In this document: positions 1 through 7,734 of the stretch, piece after piece
Position numbering within the stretch: position 1 is the first letter of the stretch
Layout of the letters: each line of letters begins with the position of its first letter
Assembly (NCBI RefSeq): GCF_001458775.1
Contig: NZ_CZPZ01000036.1
Span: 1 to 64,000, forward strand
Length of the DNA stretch: 64,000 nucleotides
DNA from: Candidatus Nitrospira nitrificans
Lineage (GTDB): Bacteria; Nitrospirota; Nitrospiria; Nitrospirales; Nitrospiraceae
Reading direction: 5' to 3'
Made by a program: the position numbers and the translations under genes
The notes under the pieces: generated by a model
Databases searched by the model: none
What the model saw: only the letters and a program-made list of their open reading frames with translations
Told to the model about the DNA's origin: nothing

Positions 1-1305
1 GGGTCCTCACGGCCGCAGTCTCTTGCGCGGAGCGGGCGTGTAGCGGCAGGCGTCGGCGTGGCGGCGCTCGTGGGCAATTTGGGCCAGTACGCCCTGTCGT
101 ATGCGGCGGGCGGCCCGCCGATCAAGATCGGCGTGTTGCATTCGTTGAGCGGGACCATGGCGATCAGCGAAGTGTCGTTGCGGGATGTGGTGCTGATGGC
201 CGTGGAGGAGATCAACAAGGCGGGCGGGGTGATGGGCCGACCGGTGGAGGCGAAAGTCGTCGATCCCGCGTCGAACTGGGACCTCTTCGCCGAAAAAGCC
301 AAGCAGCTGCTGTTGGAAGACAAAGTGTCGGTGGTGTTCGGCTGCTGGACGTCGGTCAGCCGCAAATCCGTGTTGCCGGTGTTTGAAAAGAACAACGGGT
401 TGCTCTTCTATCCCGTCCAGTACGAAGGCGAAGAGTGCTCGCGCAACGTGTTCTATACCGGCGCGGCGGTCAATCAGCAGGCGGCCCCGGCGGTGGAATA
501 CTTGATGAGCCCCGAGGGCGGGGGCTACAAGAAGTTTTATCTGCTCGGGACCGACTACGTTTATCCGCGCACGACCAACAAGATCTTGCGGGCCATGTTA
601 TTGGCGAAGGGCGTGCCGGCGGCCAACATCGGGGAAGAATACACGCCGTTTCATCACCAGGACTATCAAACCATTTGCGGCACGATCAAGAAGTTCGCCG
701 CCGGGGGGGGCGCGGCCGTCATCAGCACCATCAACGGGGACAGCAACGTGCCGTTCTATAAAGAGTTCGGCAATCAAGGGTTGCGCGCCGAAGACGCGCC
801 GATCATGGCGTTCAGCGTGGCGGAGGATGAGTTGCGCGGCATGGACACGAGCGCGCTGGTCGGGCACTTGGCGGCCTGGAATTATTACCAAAGCGTGGAC
901 ACGCCGCAAAACAAGAAGTTCGTGGCGAACTTCAAGGCGTATTGCAAGAAGAACAACCTGCCCGATGGGGAGAATCGGGTCACCGACGACCCCATCGAAG
1001 CCGCGTACTTCGGCGTCTACGTGTGGAAGCAAGCCGTGGAAAAAGCGGGATCGATCGAGGTGGACAAGGTGCGCAAGGCGGTCTACGGGCAAAAGTTCCT
1101 GGCGCCGGGCGGGCAGATCATGATGGATGAGGCCAATCAGCATACGCACAAGCCGGTGCTGATCGGCGAAATTCTGAAGAACGGTCAGTTCAAGACGATT
1201 TGGCGGTCCAAGGGCTTGGTGAAACCCGAGCCCTGGAGCGAGTACACCAATCCCGAGAAGGGCTGCGATTGGATCAATCATCAAGGGACCTATCAGAAGA
1301 AATAG
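1..1305 (+). CDS. urtA: Urea ABC transporter substrate-binding protein (5' end outside window)
   Basis: Periplasmic urea-binding component of the UrtABCDE importer. The frame is open from base 1, so the start lies left of the window. The mature part begins near PIKIGVLHSLSGTMAISE and continues as a typical periplasmic-binding fold of the amide/urea family, ending in KGCDWINHQGTYQKK. Residues encoded at 10-57 read [17 protein letters not shown], an export signal that matches a Tat signal further on in the window ([17 protein letters not shown], at 7135-7185) except that the second Arg is Pro and Phe is Ser. Followed by urtBCDE on the same strand. Family assignment rests on overall similarity and on the operon; confidence is high. 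The true start cannot be seen. Confidence 0.95.
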   Translation, partial: GSSRPQSLARSGRVAAGVGVAALVGNLGQYALSYAAGGPPIKIGVLHSLSGTMAISEVSLRDVVLMAVEEINKAGGVMGRPVEAKVVDPASNWDLFAEKAKQLLLEDKVSVVFGCWTSVSRKSVLPVFEKNNGLLFYPVQYEGEECSRNVFYTGAAVNQQAAPAVEYLMSPEGGGYKKFYLLGTDYVYPRTTNKILRAMLLAKGVPAANIGEEYTPFHHQDYQTICGTIKKFAAGGGAAVISTINGDSNVPFYKEFGNQGLRAEDAPIMAFSVAEDELRGMDTSALVGHLAAWNYYQSVDTPQNKKFVANFKAYCKKNNLPDGENRVTDDPIEAAYFGVYVWKQAVEKAGSIEVDKVRKAVYGQKFLAPGGQIMMDEANQHTHKPVLIGEILKNGQFKTIWRSKGLVKPEPWSEYTNPEKGCDWINHQGTYQKK

Positions 1306-1369
1306 GCGCGGGCCGCGAGACGGTTTCACGGGCCGCGCTGACAATGGGTCCATCGTCTGTCAGGGGGGT

Positions 1370-1399
1370 GCTGGAATCTTTCTTGACGAAGATTCCAGC
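1370..1399 (+). promoter_or_regulatory. Hairpin after urtA
   Basis: A perfect 11-bp inverted repeat (GCTGGAATCTT, 8-base loop, AAGATTCCAGC) lies 65 bases after the urtA stop. There is no T-run behind it, so it is not a classic terminator. Known precedent: such stem-loops after the binding-protein gene of ABC transporter operons protect the upstream message or partly stop transcription, giving more binding protein than permease. That role is inferred here. Confidence 0.55.
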
Positions 1400-1504
1400 C
1401 CTCGTGTTGGGACTGTCAGTTGCCAAAGTTCATGCACGGAGGTTTGTTTGTGATGAGCTTGGCCCGCTCCCGATGCATGTGTGCACGCTTGTGTGGGATT
1501 CGCT

Positions 1505-1585
1505 GGTCGCTCCGATCGAACCTGCGCGTATCAAGCTCAAGAGCGAGGACGCGGCTCTCCAGAGTGCGGCGGCGCTCTTGCAGTA
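1505..1585 (+). pseudogene. Remnant of urtB 5' region
   Basis: This stretch aligns with the N-terminal coding part of the intact urtB at about 2102-2182. Both encode a variant of (L/I)KSEDAA(L/V)(Q/R)SAAA, and the DNA shares SPIEQA-type flanking sequence around gctccgatcgaac. The copy has point changes and loses the frame at a stop soon after. It lies upstream of the urtA 3' remnant, so the order is urtA, urtB fragment, urtA fragment, urtB: the footprint of a tandem urtA-urtB duplication that later collapsed (inference). Confidence 0.7.
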
Positions 1586-1626
1586 AACTCGACGGTTCCG
1601 CTTCCCTAGGGGATCTCCCGCCAATC

Positions 1627-1646
1627 TTTCAGGATTTCCCCGATAG
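1627..1646 (+). promoter_or_regulatory. Motif shared with the ureA upstream region
   Basis: TTTCAGGATTTCCCCGATAG here matches TTTCAGGGGATTCCCGATAG at 6319-6338 at 16 of 20 positions, and both are followed some 40-50 bases later by caacatgg. One copy precedes urtB, the other precedes ureA. It could be a shared regulatory site or just a part of the duplicated block; no known regulator site is recognised. Confidence 0.35.
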
Positions 1647-1747
1647 AACTACGCCGTCTTTTATGAGATATCTAACGCCGCAACATGGATAGAATGATTA
1701 CTGCATCAATTAGTGTGGATACACCACTTCAAGGGCATGCACCGGTT

Positions 1748-1843
1748 TTAAGGCTTGGTGAAACCTGAACCGTGGAGTGATTAGGCGAACCCAGAGAAGG
1801 AGTGCAATTGGGTGAATCATCACGAGACCTATCAGAAGTAGCG
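1748..1843 (+). pseudogene. Remnant of urtA 3' end
   Basis: The sequence aligns with the last ~95 bases of urtA (about 1213-1305). Translated in the matching frame it reads like the UrtA C-terminus GLVKPEPWS...NPEK..CNW.NHH.TYQK, but contains an in-frame TAG where urtA has a Tyr codon. It sits about 140 bp before the intact urtB start. With the urtB fragment at 1505 it shows that the 1306-1984 gap is the scar of a partial tandem duplication. Confidence 0.85.
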
Positions 1844-1984
1844 ATAGGGCGGGTTCGATCACGAATGTGGACTGCGTGTCAGGCTTTGTCCGGTGGTCCA
1901 TGTCCGATCCATGTATTCGATGAAGAGCGGCGCGGACGGGCCTGACCGATATTGGGCCGGACGCTATCACCAAAATGGAGATCC

Positions 1985-3547
1985 ATGCGTAGAGGATTAG
2001 TTCCATTCTCCAAAATCGTTATTGTTCTTTTCCTCCTGATCGTTTCACAAGGAACGACAGTGGCAGGGCAACCGTTGGCTACGGAGGCTGCCGCAGTAGC
2101 CGCCTCTCCGATCGAACAAGCACTTCTCGACATCAAAAGCGAGGATGCGGCGGTTCGGAGCGCGGCGGCGGCGCTCCTCATCGAAAAGGGAGATGCCAGT
2201 CTTCTATCGGCACTCGATGCAATTCGTGCCGAGGCGGATCGGGCGACCCGGCAAGCCATCAAGCCCGTGATCGATCTACTGAAGAACCATGCCAATCTCA
2301 CCAGTGACCAGTCGGATACCCGACGGTCAGCCGCCGCCGATCTGGTCGGCACCGGCCGACCGGAAGCCATTGCCTGGCTGGAGCAGGCGGCGGTGAAGGA
2401 GCCCGTCTGGTGGGTCAAGTACACGATGGAGGAATCCGCACAGCTGCTTCGGCTTCGTGCTGACAATCACGCTGTCCGAGTGGTTGCTGTCAAGAAGCTC
2501 GGAGAGCTCCGCAGTCAGAACGGTGTGCCGGTGCTCAAAGAATTCGTGGACGTCGGCGCCCAGAGCGGGGCTACGGACGAGCAGCGCGCGTTGGCGGACG
2601 CGGCCCACGCGTCGATCCGACAGATTGAGTCGTGGAGTTGGTGGGCGGGCGCCATCGAGACCTTCTTCCGGGGCATCAGTCTCAGTTCGATTCTGTTGAT
2701 CATGTCCCTGGGCCTGGCGATCGTCTTCGGCTTGATGGGCGTCATCAATATGGCGCACGGCGAGTTGATGATGATCGGCGCCTATGCCACGTTCGTCACG
2801 CAACAAGCGTTTATCGCCTGGGTGTCTCCCGAGATGTTTGACTGGTACTTCCCTGTGGCGTTACCCGTCGCCTTTCTTGCGGCCGCGGCATTCGGGTGGC
2901 TGCTCGAGGCCACCGTCGTGCGCTTTCTCTACGGCCGCCTGCTGGAAACCCTGTTGGCGACGTGGGGCGTGAGTTTGATCCTCATGCAGGCGGCTCGGGT
3001 GTATTTCGGCGATCTGACGGCGGTCATTGCGCCGCAGGCGCTGCGAGGTGGGGCGCAGGTGATGGTCGGGGTCTACCTTCCGTACAATAGGATTTTCATC
3101 ATCATCTTGTCGATTGCCTGTGTCCTGGGGATTTACTTTTTGCTCTTCCGATCAAATCTTGGGATTCGGGTCCGGTCGGTCACGCAAAACCGCAATATGA
3201 GCGCCTGTCTTGGGATCCCGACCCGCAAAGTGGACTCCTATACCTTTGCCTTTGCCTCCGGGTTGGCTGGAATCGCAGGTTGGGCCCTCACGATGGTGGG
3301 GAATGTCGATCCCGGACTCGGGCAGAACTATATCGTCGATGCCTTCATGGTCGTGGTGACCGGAGGCGTGGGGAAACTCGCCGGCACGATCTGGGCTTCG
3401 TTAGGGATCGGCGGGCTGAACAAACTGATTGAACCGGTCAGTGGAGCCGTCTATGGAAAGGTCTTTATCCTGGTCGGTGTGATTTTATTCTTGCAATGGC
3501 GGCCGCAGGGTTTGTTTGCCGCAAAAGGACGCAGCGCCGATGCCTGA
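1985..3547 (+). CDS. urtB: Urea ABC transporter permease UrtB
   Basis: Inner-membrane permease of the urea importer (branched-chain amino-acid type). The chosen ATG follows gGAGatcc and starts MRRGLVPFSKIVIVLFLL, a signal/TM segment; this gives 520 residues. Residues ~30-195 are a periplasmic, alanine-rich HEAT-like extension found in UrtB but not in LivH; residues ~215-510 are the multi-span permease, with the conserved MGLMGVINMAHGE-like stretch (GLAIVFGLMGVINMAHGELMM region). The stop overlaps the urtC start by 8 bases, indicating translational coupling. The N-terminal extension is the source of the degraded fragment at 1505. Confidence 0.95.
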   Translation: MRRGLVPFSKIVIVLFLLIVSQGTTVAGQPLATEAAAVAASPIEQALLDIKSEDAAVRSAAAALLIEKGDASLLSALDAIRAEADRATRQAIKPVIDLLKNHANLTSDQSDTRRSAAADLVGTGRPEAIAWLEQAAVKEPVWWVKYTMEESAQLLRLRADNHAVRVVAVKKLGELRSQNGVPVLKEFVDVGAQSGATDEQRALADAAHASIRQIESWSWWAGAIETFFRGISLSSILLIMSLGLAIVFGLMGVINMAHGELMMIGAYATFVTQQAFIAWVSPEMFDWYFPVALPVAFLAAAAFGWLLEATVVRFLYGRLLETLLATWGVSLILMQAARVYFGDLTAVIAPQALRGGAQVMVGVYLPYNRIFIIILSIACVLGIYFLLFRSNLGIRVRSVTQNRNMSACLGIPTRKVDSYTFAFASGLAGIAGWALTMVGNVDPGLGQNYIVDAFMVVVTGGVGKLAGTIWASLGIGGLNKLIEPVSGAVYGKVFILVGVILFLQWRPQGLFAAKGRSADA

Positions 3548-4673
3548 ACAAATGGTCGCTCGCCAGGACAGCCGAGAAACATTGTCCTTCTATGTGACAG
3601 GGCTCATTTTGTTGCTGGTCCTGCCGTTATTGAATGTGCTGACTCCTGAGGACTCCTGGCTCCACCTCTCAGATTTTCGCTTGAATCAATTCGGCAAGTT
3701 CTTGTGTTTTGCCATTCTCGCGCTTGGACTCGACCTGATCTGGGGTTATTGCGGTGTGCTCAGCATGGGGCAGGGGGTCTTTTTCGGGTTCGGCGCCTAT
3801 TGCATGGGGATGTATCTGGCCCTGCAGATCGGGAAGGAAAGTGTGTATGGAAGCGAGCTCCCGGACTTTATGGTCTGGACGCAGGTCAAAGAATTGCCGT
3901 TCTTTTGGTATCCATTCAAGAGTTTTGCAGGTGCATTCTTGGGGGCTATTCTTGTTCCTGTGCTCTTCGCGACGATATTCGGGTTTCTGGCGTTTCGCAG
4001 CCGCATCAAGGGCGTCTATTTTGCCATTATCACCCAGGCCTTGGCCTTTGCCGCCTGGCTGGTATTCAATCGGAACGAGACGCGGCTGGGTGGCACGAAT
4101 GGGTTGACGGATTTTAAGCAATTGCTCGGGTACCGTCTCTCGGACCCGTCGACCCAACGAGGATTGTATATCATCACGGTTCTCGCGCTCGGGGCGGCGT
4201 ATCTCTTCTGTCGGTGGATTGTGGCCTCACGCGCGGGCAAGGTCCTCATTGCGATCCGCGACAGTGAATCCCGCGTCACGTTTTCGGGCTACACTCCCTG
4301 GATGTACAAGCTCTTTGTCTTCGTGGTCTCCGCGGGACTGGCTGGATTGGCGGGTATGCTGTATGTGCCGCAGGTGGGCATCATTACCCCTGCCCAGATT
4401 GGGGTGTTGCCGTCGCTGGAGGTGGTTATCTGGGTGGCGGTCGGCGGGCGGGGCACGTTAATCGGCGCTGTCTTGGGAGCGGTGGCTGTGAATTATGGCC
4501 GCAGCGTGTTGACCAACTACTTCCCGGAGGCCTGGCCGTTTATCCTCGGCGGACTCTTTGTGGTCGTGGTGACGATGTTCCCGGACGGACTGCTGGGGAT
4601 GATTCGGAAGGTGACCGAGCGCAAGCAAGCCCAGGCGCCGATGATCAAGGCGGAAGGGAGGACCGCGGCGTGA
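3540..4673 (+). CDS. urtC: Urea ABC transporter permease UrtC
   Basis: Second inner-membrane permease of the urea importer, 377 residues from the ATG at 3540 (MPEQMVARQDSRE). A TTG at 3516 would add eight residues, but the ATG overlaps the urtB stop in the usual way. About nine to ten hydrophobic spans are visible, with the LivM-type signature LGLDLIWGYCGVLSMGQGVFFG near residues 62-85. The stop overlaps the urtD start (GTGA). Partner of UrtB; energy comes from UrtD and UrtE. Confidence 0.95.
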   Translation: MPEQMVARQDSRETLSFYVTGLILLLVLPLLNVLTPEDSWLHLSDFRLNQFGKFLCFAILALGLDLIWGYCGVLSMGQGVFFGFGAYCMGMYLALQIGKESVYGSELPDFMVWTQVKELPFFWYPFKSFAGAFLGAILVPVLFATIFGFLAFRSRIKGVYFAIITQALAFAAWLVFNRNETRLGGTNGLTDFKQLLGYRLSDPSTQRGLYIITVLALGAAYLFCRWIVASRAGKVLIAIRDSESRVTFSGYTPWMYKLFVFVVSAGLAGLAGMLYVPQVGIITPAQIGVLPSLEVVIWVAVGGRGTLIGAVLGAVAVNYGRSVLTNYFPEAWPFILGGLFVVVVTMFPDGLLGMIRKVTERKQAQAPMIKAEGRTAA

Positions 4674-5434
4674 CCGACGGAGACCTGATTCTCAACTGCG
4701 AAAACGTCGTCATGGACTACGACGGATTCAAGGCGCTGAACAACTGTAACTTTAGTGTCCATTATAATGAGTTGCGTGTCGTGATCGGTCCGAACGGAGC
4801 CGGCAAGACAACGCTCTTGGATGTGATCTGTGGCAAAACCAAACCCACCTCTGGGAAGATCATGTTCGGCAAGGGGACCAATTTAGTTGGCAAGAACGCC
4901 GAAGACATCACGAAGCTCGGAGTTGGTCGGAAGTTTCAGGCGCCGTCGGTCTATGGCAACTTATCGGTCTGGCAGAACCTGGATCTGTCGGTCAAGCGCC
5001 CGAGTAAGGGCGTCTTCCCGACCTTGATAGGCCGGTCGTCGCCGGCCGAGCGCGCGCGCATTGAGGAGACGTTGGAGACCATCGGCTTATCACCCCATGC
5101 CCATGATCGTGCCGGGTCCTTGTCGCATGGCCAAAAGCAATGGTTGGAGATCGGCATGGTCATTTTGCAAGACCCCTCGCTGCTCTTGGTCGATGAGCCG
5201 GTCGCCGGCATGAGCGATAAGGAAACGGAGCAGACCGGGCGCTTACTGATGGAACTGTCTGAAAAACACGCGATCGTCGTGATCGAGCATGACATGGATT
5301 TTGTGAAGCAGATCGCGAAGATCGTCACGGTGTTGGCGGAAGGCACGGTCATTTGCGAAGGCACGGTCGAAACGGTGCAAGCGGACGATCATGTCCGCGA
5401 AATCTACCTCGGACGGGCCAAGGTCGCGCATTAG
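4670..5434 (+). CDS. urtD: Urea ABC transporter ATP-binding protein UrtD
   Basis: Cytoplasmic ATPase of the urea importer, 254 residues, LivG type. Walker A GPNGAGKTT near residues 41-49, signature LSHGQKQWLEIGM near 146-158, Walker B LLLVDEPVAGM near 166-176 and switch His in VVIEHDMDF. The GTG start shares bases with the urtC stop. The SHGQ signature (instead of SGGQ) is usual for UrtD. Followed after 24 bases by urtE. Confidence 0.96.
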   Translation: MTDGDLILNCENVVMDYDGFKALNNCNFSVHYNELRVVIGPNGAGKTTLLDVICGKTKPTSGKIMFGKGTNLVGKNAEDITKLGVGRKFQAPSVYGNLSVWQNLDLSVKRPSKGVFPTLIGRSSPAERARIEETLETIGLSPHAHDRAGSLSHGQKQWLEIGMVILQDPSLLLVDEPVAGMSDKETEQTGRLLMELSEKHAIVVIEHDMDFVKQIAKIVTVLAEGTVICEGTVETVQADDHVREIYLGRAKVAH

Positions 5435-5458
5435 CTTCAGAACGGAAACGATCAGCGT

Positions 5459-6193
5459 ATGGCACAAGAGACAACACGAGTCACGTTGGCACTGGAAAAC
5501 ATCAACGCGTACTACGGCGAAAGTCATATTCTGCGGGATGTCTCCTTCACCATTGAGCCGGGGGAGGTGGTGTGCCTGATGGGCCGAAACGGGATGGGCA
5601 AGACGACCACGTTGAAGACCCTGACGGGGTTGCTGCCGGCTCGGTCAGGCACCATTACGTTTGATGGGCGAGACATCACGCAGGATCGCACGGATCTCCG
5701 GGCCAAACGCGGGCTGGCGTATGTGCCGCAAGGGCGCGAGATTATCCCGCACCTGACGGTGCATCAGAATCTGCTGCTCGGGTACTGGAACCGCCCTGCC
5801 ATCACGGGCGATGTTTCCGAAAAGGACGCCTTTAACGAGGTCTACCACCTCTTTCCGAAGTTGACGCAGATTCTCCATCGCCCGGGCGGGGTCTTGAGCG
5901 GGGGGGAGCAACAGCAGCTGGCGATCGGACGAGCCATCCTCTCCAGTCCCAAGCTCCTGCTGCTGGATGAACCGACGGAAGGCATTCAACCCTCGATCGT
6001 CGATCAGATCGAGGACGTCATTCTTGGCTTTAAGCAGTCGCGCCGGTTCGCGATCCTGTTGGTGGAACAGGGCCTCCATTTTGCCGCTCGGCTGGCGGAA
6101 AAGTACGTGGTCATGGCCAAAGGGGCCGTGATGGCTCAGGGCAAAAGCACCGAGTTGAATGCCGATATGGTCCGGCACCATTTGACGGTATAA
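5459..6193 (+). CDS. urtE: Urea ABC transporter ATP-binding protein UrtE
   Basis: Second ATPase of the urea importer, 244 residues, LivF type. Walker A MGRNGMGKTTTLK near residue 40, signature LSGGEQQQLAIGRA near 143, Walker B LLLLDEPTEGIQPS near 164, switch His replaced in the local context by VEQGLHFAARLA, as is normal in LivF/UrtE proteins. The ATG at 5459 is 24 bases after the urtD stop. It closes the urt operon; the urease genes follow after a 372-base gap. Confidence 0.96.
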   Translation: MAQETTRVTLALENINAYYGESHILRDVSFTIEPGEVVCLMGRNGMGKTTTLKTLTGLLPARSGTITFDGRDITQDRTDLRAKRGLAYVPQGREIIPHLTVHQNLLLGYWNRPAITGDVSEKDAFNEVYHLFPKLTQILHRPGGVLSGGEQQQLAIGRAILSSPKLLLLDEPTEGIQPSIVDQIEDVILGFKQSRRFAILLVEQGLHFAARLAEKYVVMAKGAVMAQGKSTELNADMVRHHLTV

Positions 6194-6565
6194 AGGCTTG
6201 TCCGCTTTGCGATCAGCGTCGGGTTGATGTCGTCATAATCCTGACTTCGCAAACTTCCATCTATTTTCCATACCTTTCGGTAAATTTTACGAATCTCCTC
6301 AGTGATGTCCCCCTCTGTTTTCAGGGGATTCCCGATAGGCCTATGTTGTTTCTTCCAATATGCTACAGGTCAAAGTACAACATGGTGAGGCAACTCCTGA
6401 TCGTATAAGGTATAAGGATGGAAACATATTCTGGACAGGCGACTCTTTTCCGTAGTAAAAGGTCTCGTTTTCCTCATGAAGATTTCAAGAACCCATATAG
6501 ATAGCCTCACGACATCGGTTTGATTAAGAGAAGCAGTAGAACTACAGTCTTAGAGAGGAGGAGCT
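6194..6565 (+). other. Intergenic region upstream of ureA
   Basis: No gene is supported in these 372 bases. The region holds a small inverted repeat (TCCCCCT...AGGGGAT at about 6308-6329) inside the motif shared with the urtB upstream region (6319-6338), is more AT-rich than the flanking genes and ends in a strong ribosome site (gaGAGGAGgagct) for ureA. It is the likely site of the ure promoter, but no convincing -35/-10 or sigma-54 pair was found. Confidence 0.5.
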
Positions 6566-6868
6566 ATGCGTTTAAGTCCGAGAGAGCAAGACAAGCTGAT
6601 GATTTACGTGGCGGGGCAGCTCGCGACCGACCGAAAAAAACGCGGTCTCAAGCTCAATCACCCGGAGGCGGTCGCCTACCTGACCGCGGCGGTATTGGAA
6701 GGAATCCGAGATGGAAAATCTGTGGCGGAGCTCATGACCTACGGGACTCAGTTGTTGTCGCGTAAGGACGTGATGCCTGGTGTGCCGGAAATGATCCGTG
6801 AATTCCAGGTTGAGGGGACGTTCCCCGATGGAACCAAACTCGTGACGGTTCACAATCCGATCCCGTAA
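6566..6868 (+). CDS. ureA: Urease gamma subunit
   Basis: Small structural subunit of nickel urease (urea to ammonia and carbamate), 100 residues, the standard length. It starts [20 protein letters not shown] and carries the family patterns [21 protein letters not shown] and [27 protein letters not shown]. The ATG is preceded by a strong AGAGGAGGAG site. A 194-base gap separates it from ureB, longer than usual for ure operons and containing the segment related to urtA just downstream. Confidence 0.97.
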   Translation: MRLSPREQDKLMIYVAGQLATDRKKRGLKLNHPEAVAYLTAAVLEGIRDGKSVAELMTYGTQLLSRKDVMPGVPEMIREFQVEGTFPDGTKLVTVHNPIP

Positions 6869-7062
6869 GCGGTAGACATCTCACGTGAACGATAGACAAT
6901 GAGAGAAGCCGGTCCCTCCAAGTGTCTTTCGAGTTCAACTGGCAGCGGAGATGAGTTCAGTTTGAAGTCTGACACGAGTTGGTGCTCACACGTCCTGTCT
7001 GGAGTGGAAGCCTCAATGAAGGGTCGCACATCAATACGCGTATGAACAAGGAGAGATGGTAC

Positions 7063-7734
7063 ATGAAAACGAAAGCACCACAAGGTTCTGGAGAGGGCAA
7101 TGAAGGGCAAACGGCTTCCGAACAAACAGGAACTTCGCGGCGGCAGTTTCTTGCGCGGAGCGGGCGTGTAGCGGCAGGGGTCGGTGCCGCCTCGCTCTTG
7201 AGCAACCCCGGTCAAGCCGGACTGTCGTTTGCTGCGACTGAATCACTGATCACAAAGGTCAGCGGAACAGGAGGAGTCAAGATGAAAAAAGTGGACGCGC
7301 CGCAGAGATCGAAGGAGGCGTTAGCCGCAGCGGTCAGGGCTGAGTTGAACGCCCCGATCATCCCTGGTGAGATCATGACGGTGGCGGGCGATATCGAGAT
7401 GTTGAAAGGACGCGAGACCAAGGAAGTAACGGTCAAGAACTTAGGTGATCGTCCGATTCAGGTCGGTTCGCACTGTCATTTCTTCGAGTCCAATCGTGCG
7501 CTCAAGTTCGATCGTGAGCAGGCGTTCGGCTTTCGGCTGGCTGTTCCGGCCGGCACGGCAGTCCGCTTTGAGCCGGGTGAAGAAAAGAAAGTGACGCTCG
7601 TGGCACTGGCTGGGAATCGACTGATGCAGGGTGTCAACGGATTGACTGAAGGGCTGTTGGATGATCCGAAAGTCAAAGCCAAGGCCGTGGGACTCGCCGC
7701 TGATCGCGGATTTGGAAAAGGAGGCGCACGGTGA
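7063..7734 (+). CDS. ureB: Urease beta subunit with Tat-like N-terminal extension
   Basis: Structural subunit of urease. The core from about 7345 ([19 protein letters not shown], then [41 protein letters not shown]) is clearly UreB. The reading frame continues upstream without a stop to an ATG at 7063 with its own AAGGAGA site; this 73-residue extension contains [17 protein letters not shown], a consensus twin-arginine signal nearly identical in DNA to the start of urtA. An internal ATG at 7282 has a perfect AGGAGG site and would give a normal cytoplasmic-type 150-residue UreB. Which start is used cannot be decided from sequence; 7282 alone, 7063 alone or both are possible. The stop overlaps the ureC start (GTGA). 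Confidence 0.9.
   Translation: MKTKAPQGSGEGNEGQTASEQTGTSRRQFLARSGRVAAGVGAASLLSNPGQAGLSFAATESLITKVSGTGGVKMKKVDAPQRSKEALAAAVRAELNAPIIPGEIMTVAGDIEMLKGRETKEVTVKNLGDRPIQVGSHCHFFESNRALKFDREQAFGFRLAVPAGTAVRFEPGEEKKVTLVALAGNRLMQGVNGLTEGLLDDPKVKAKAVGLAADRGFGKGGAR

Noticed and set aside
1840-1880. GGTTCGATC as a tRNA T-loop
   Set aside because: No acceptor or anticodon stem around it; it lies just after the urtA remnant.
6194-6565. Sigma-54 promoter upstream of ureA
   Set aside because: GG and GC pairs are present but the spacing is 11-12 rather than 10 bases.
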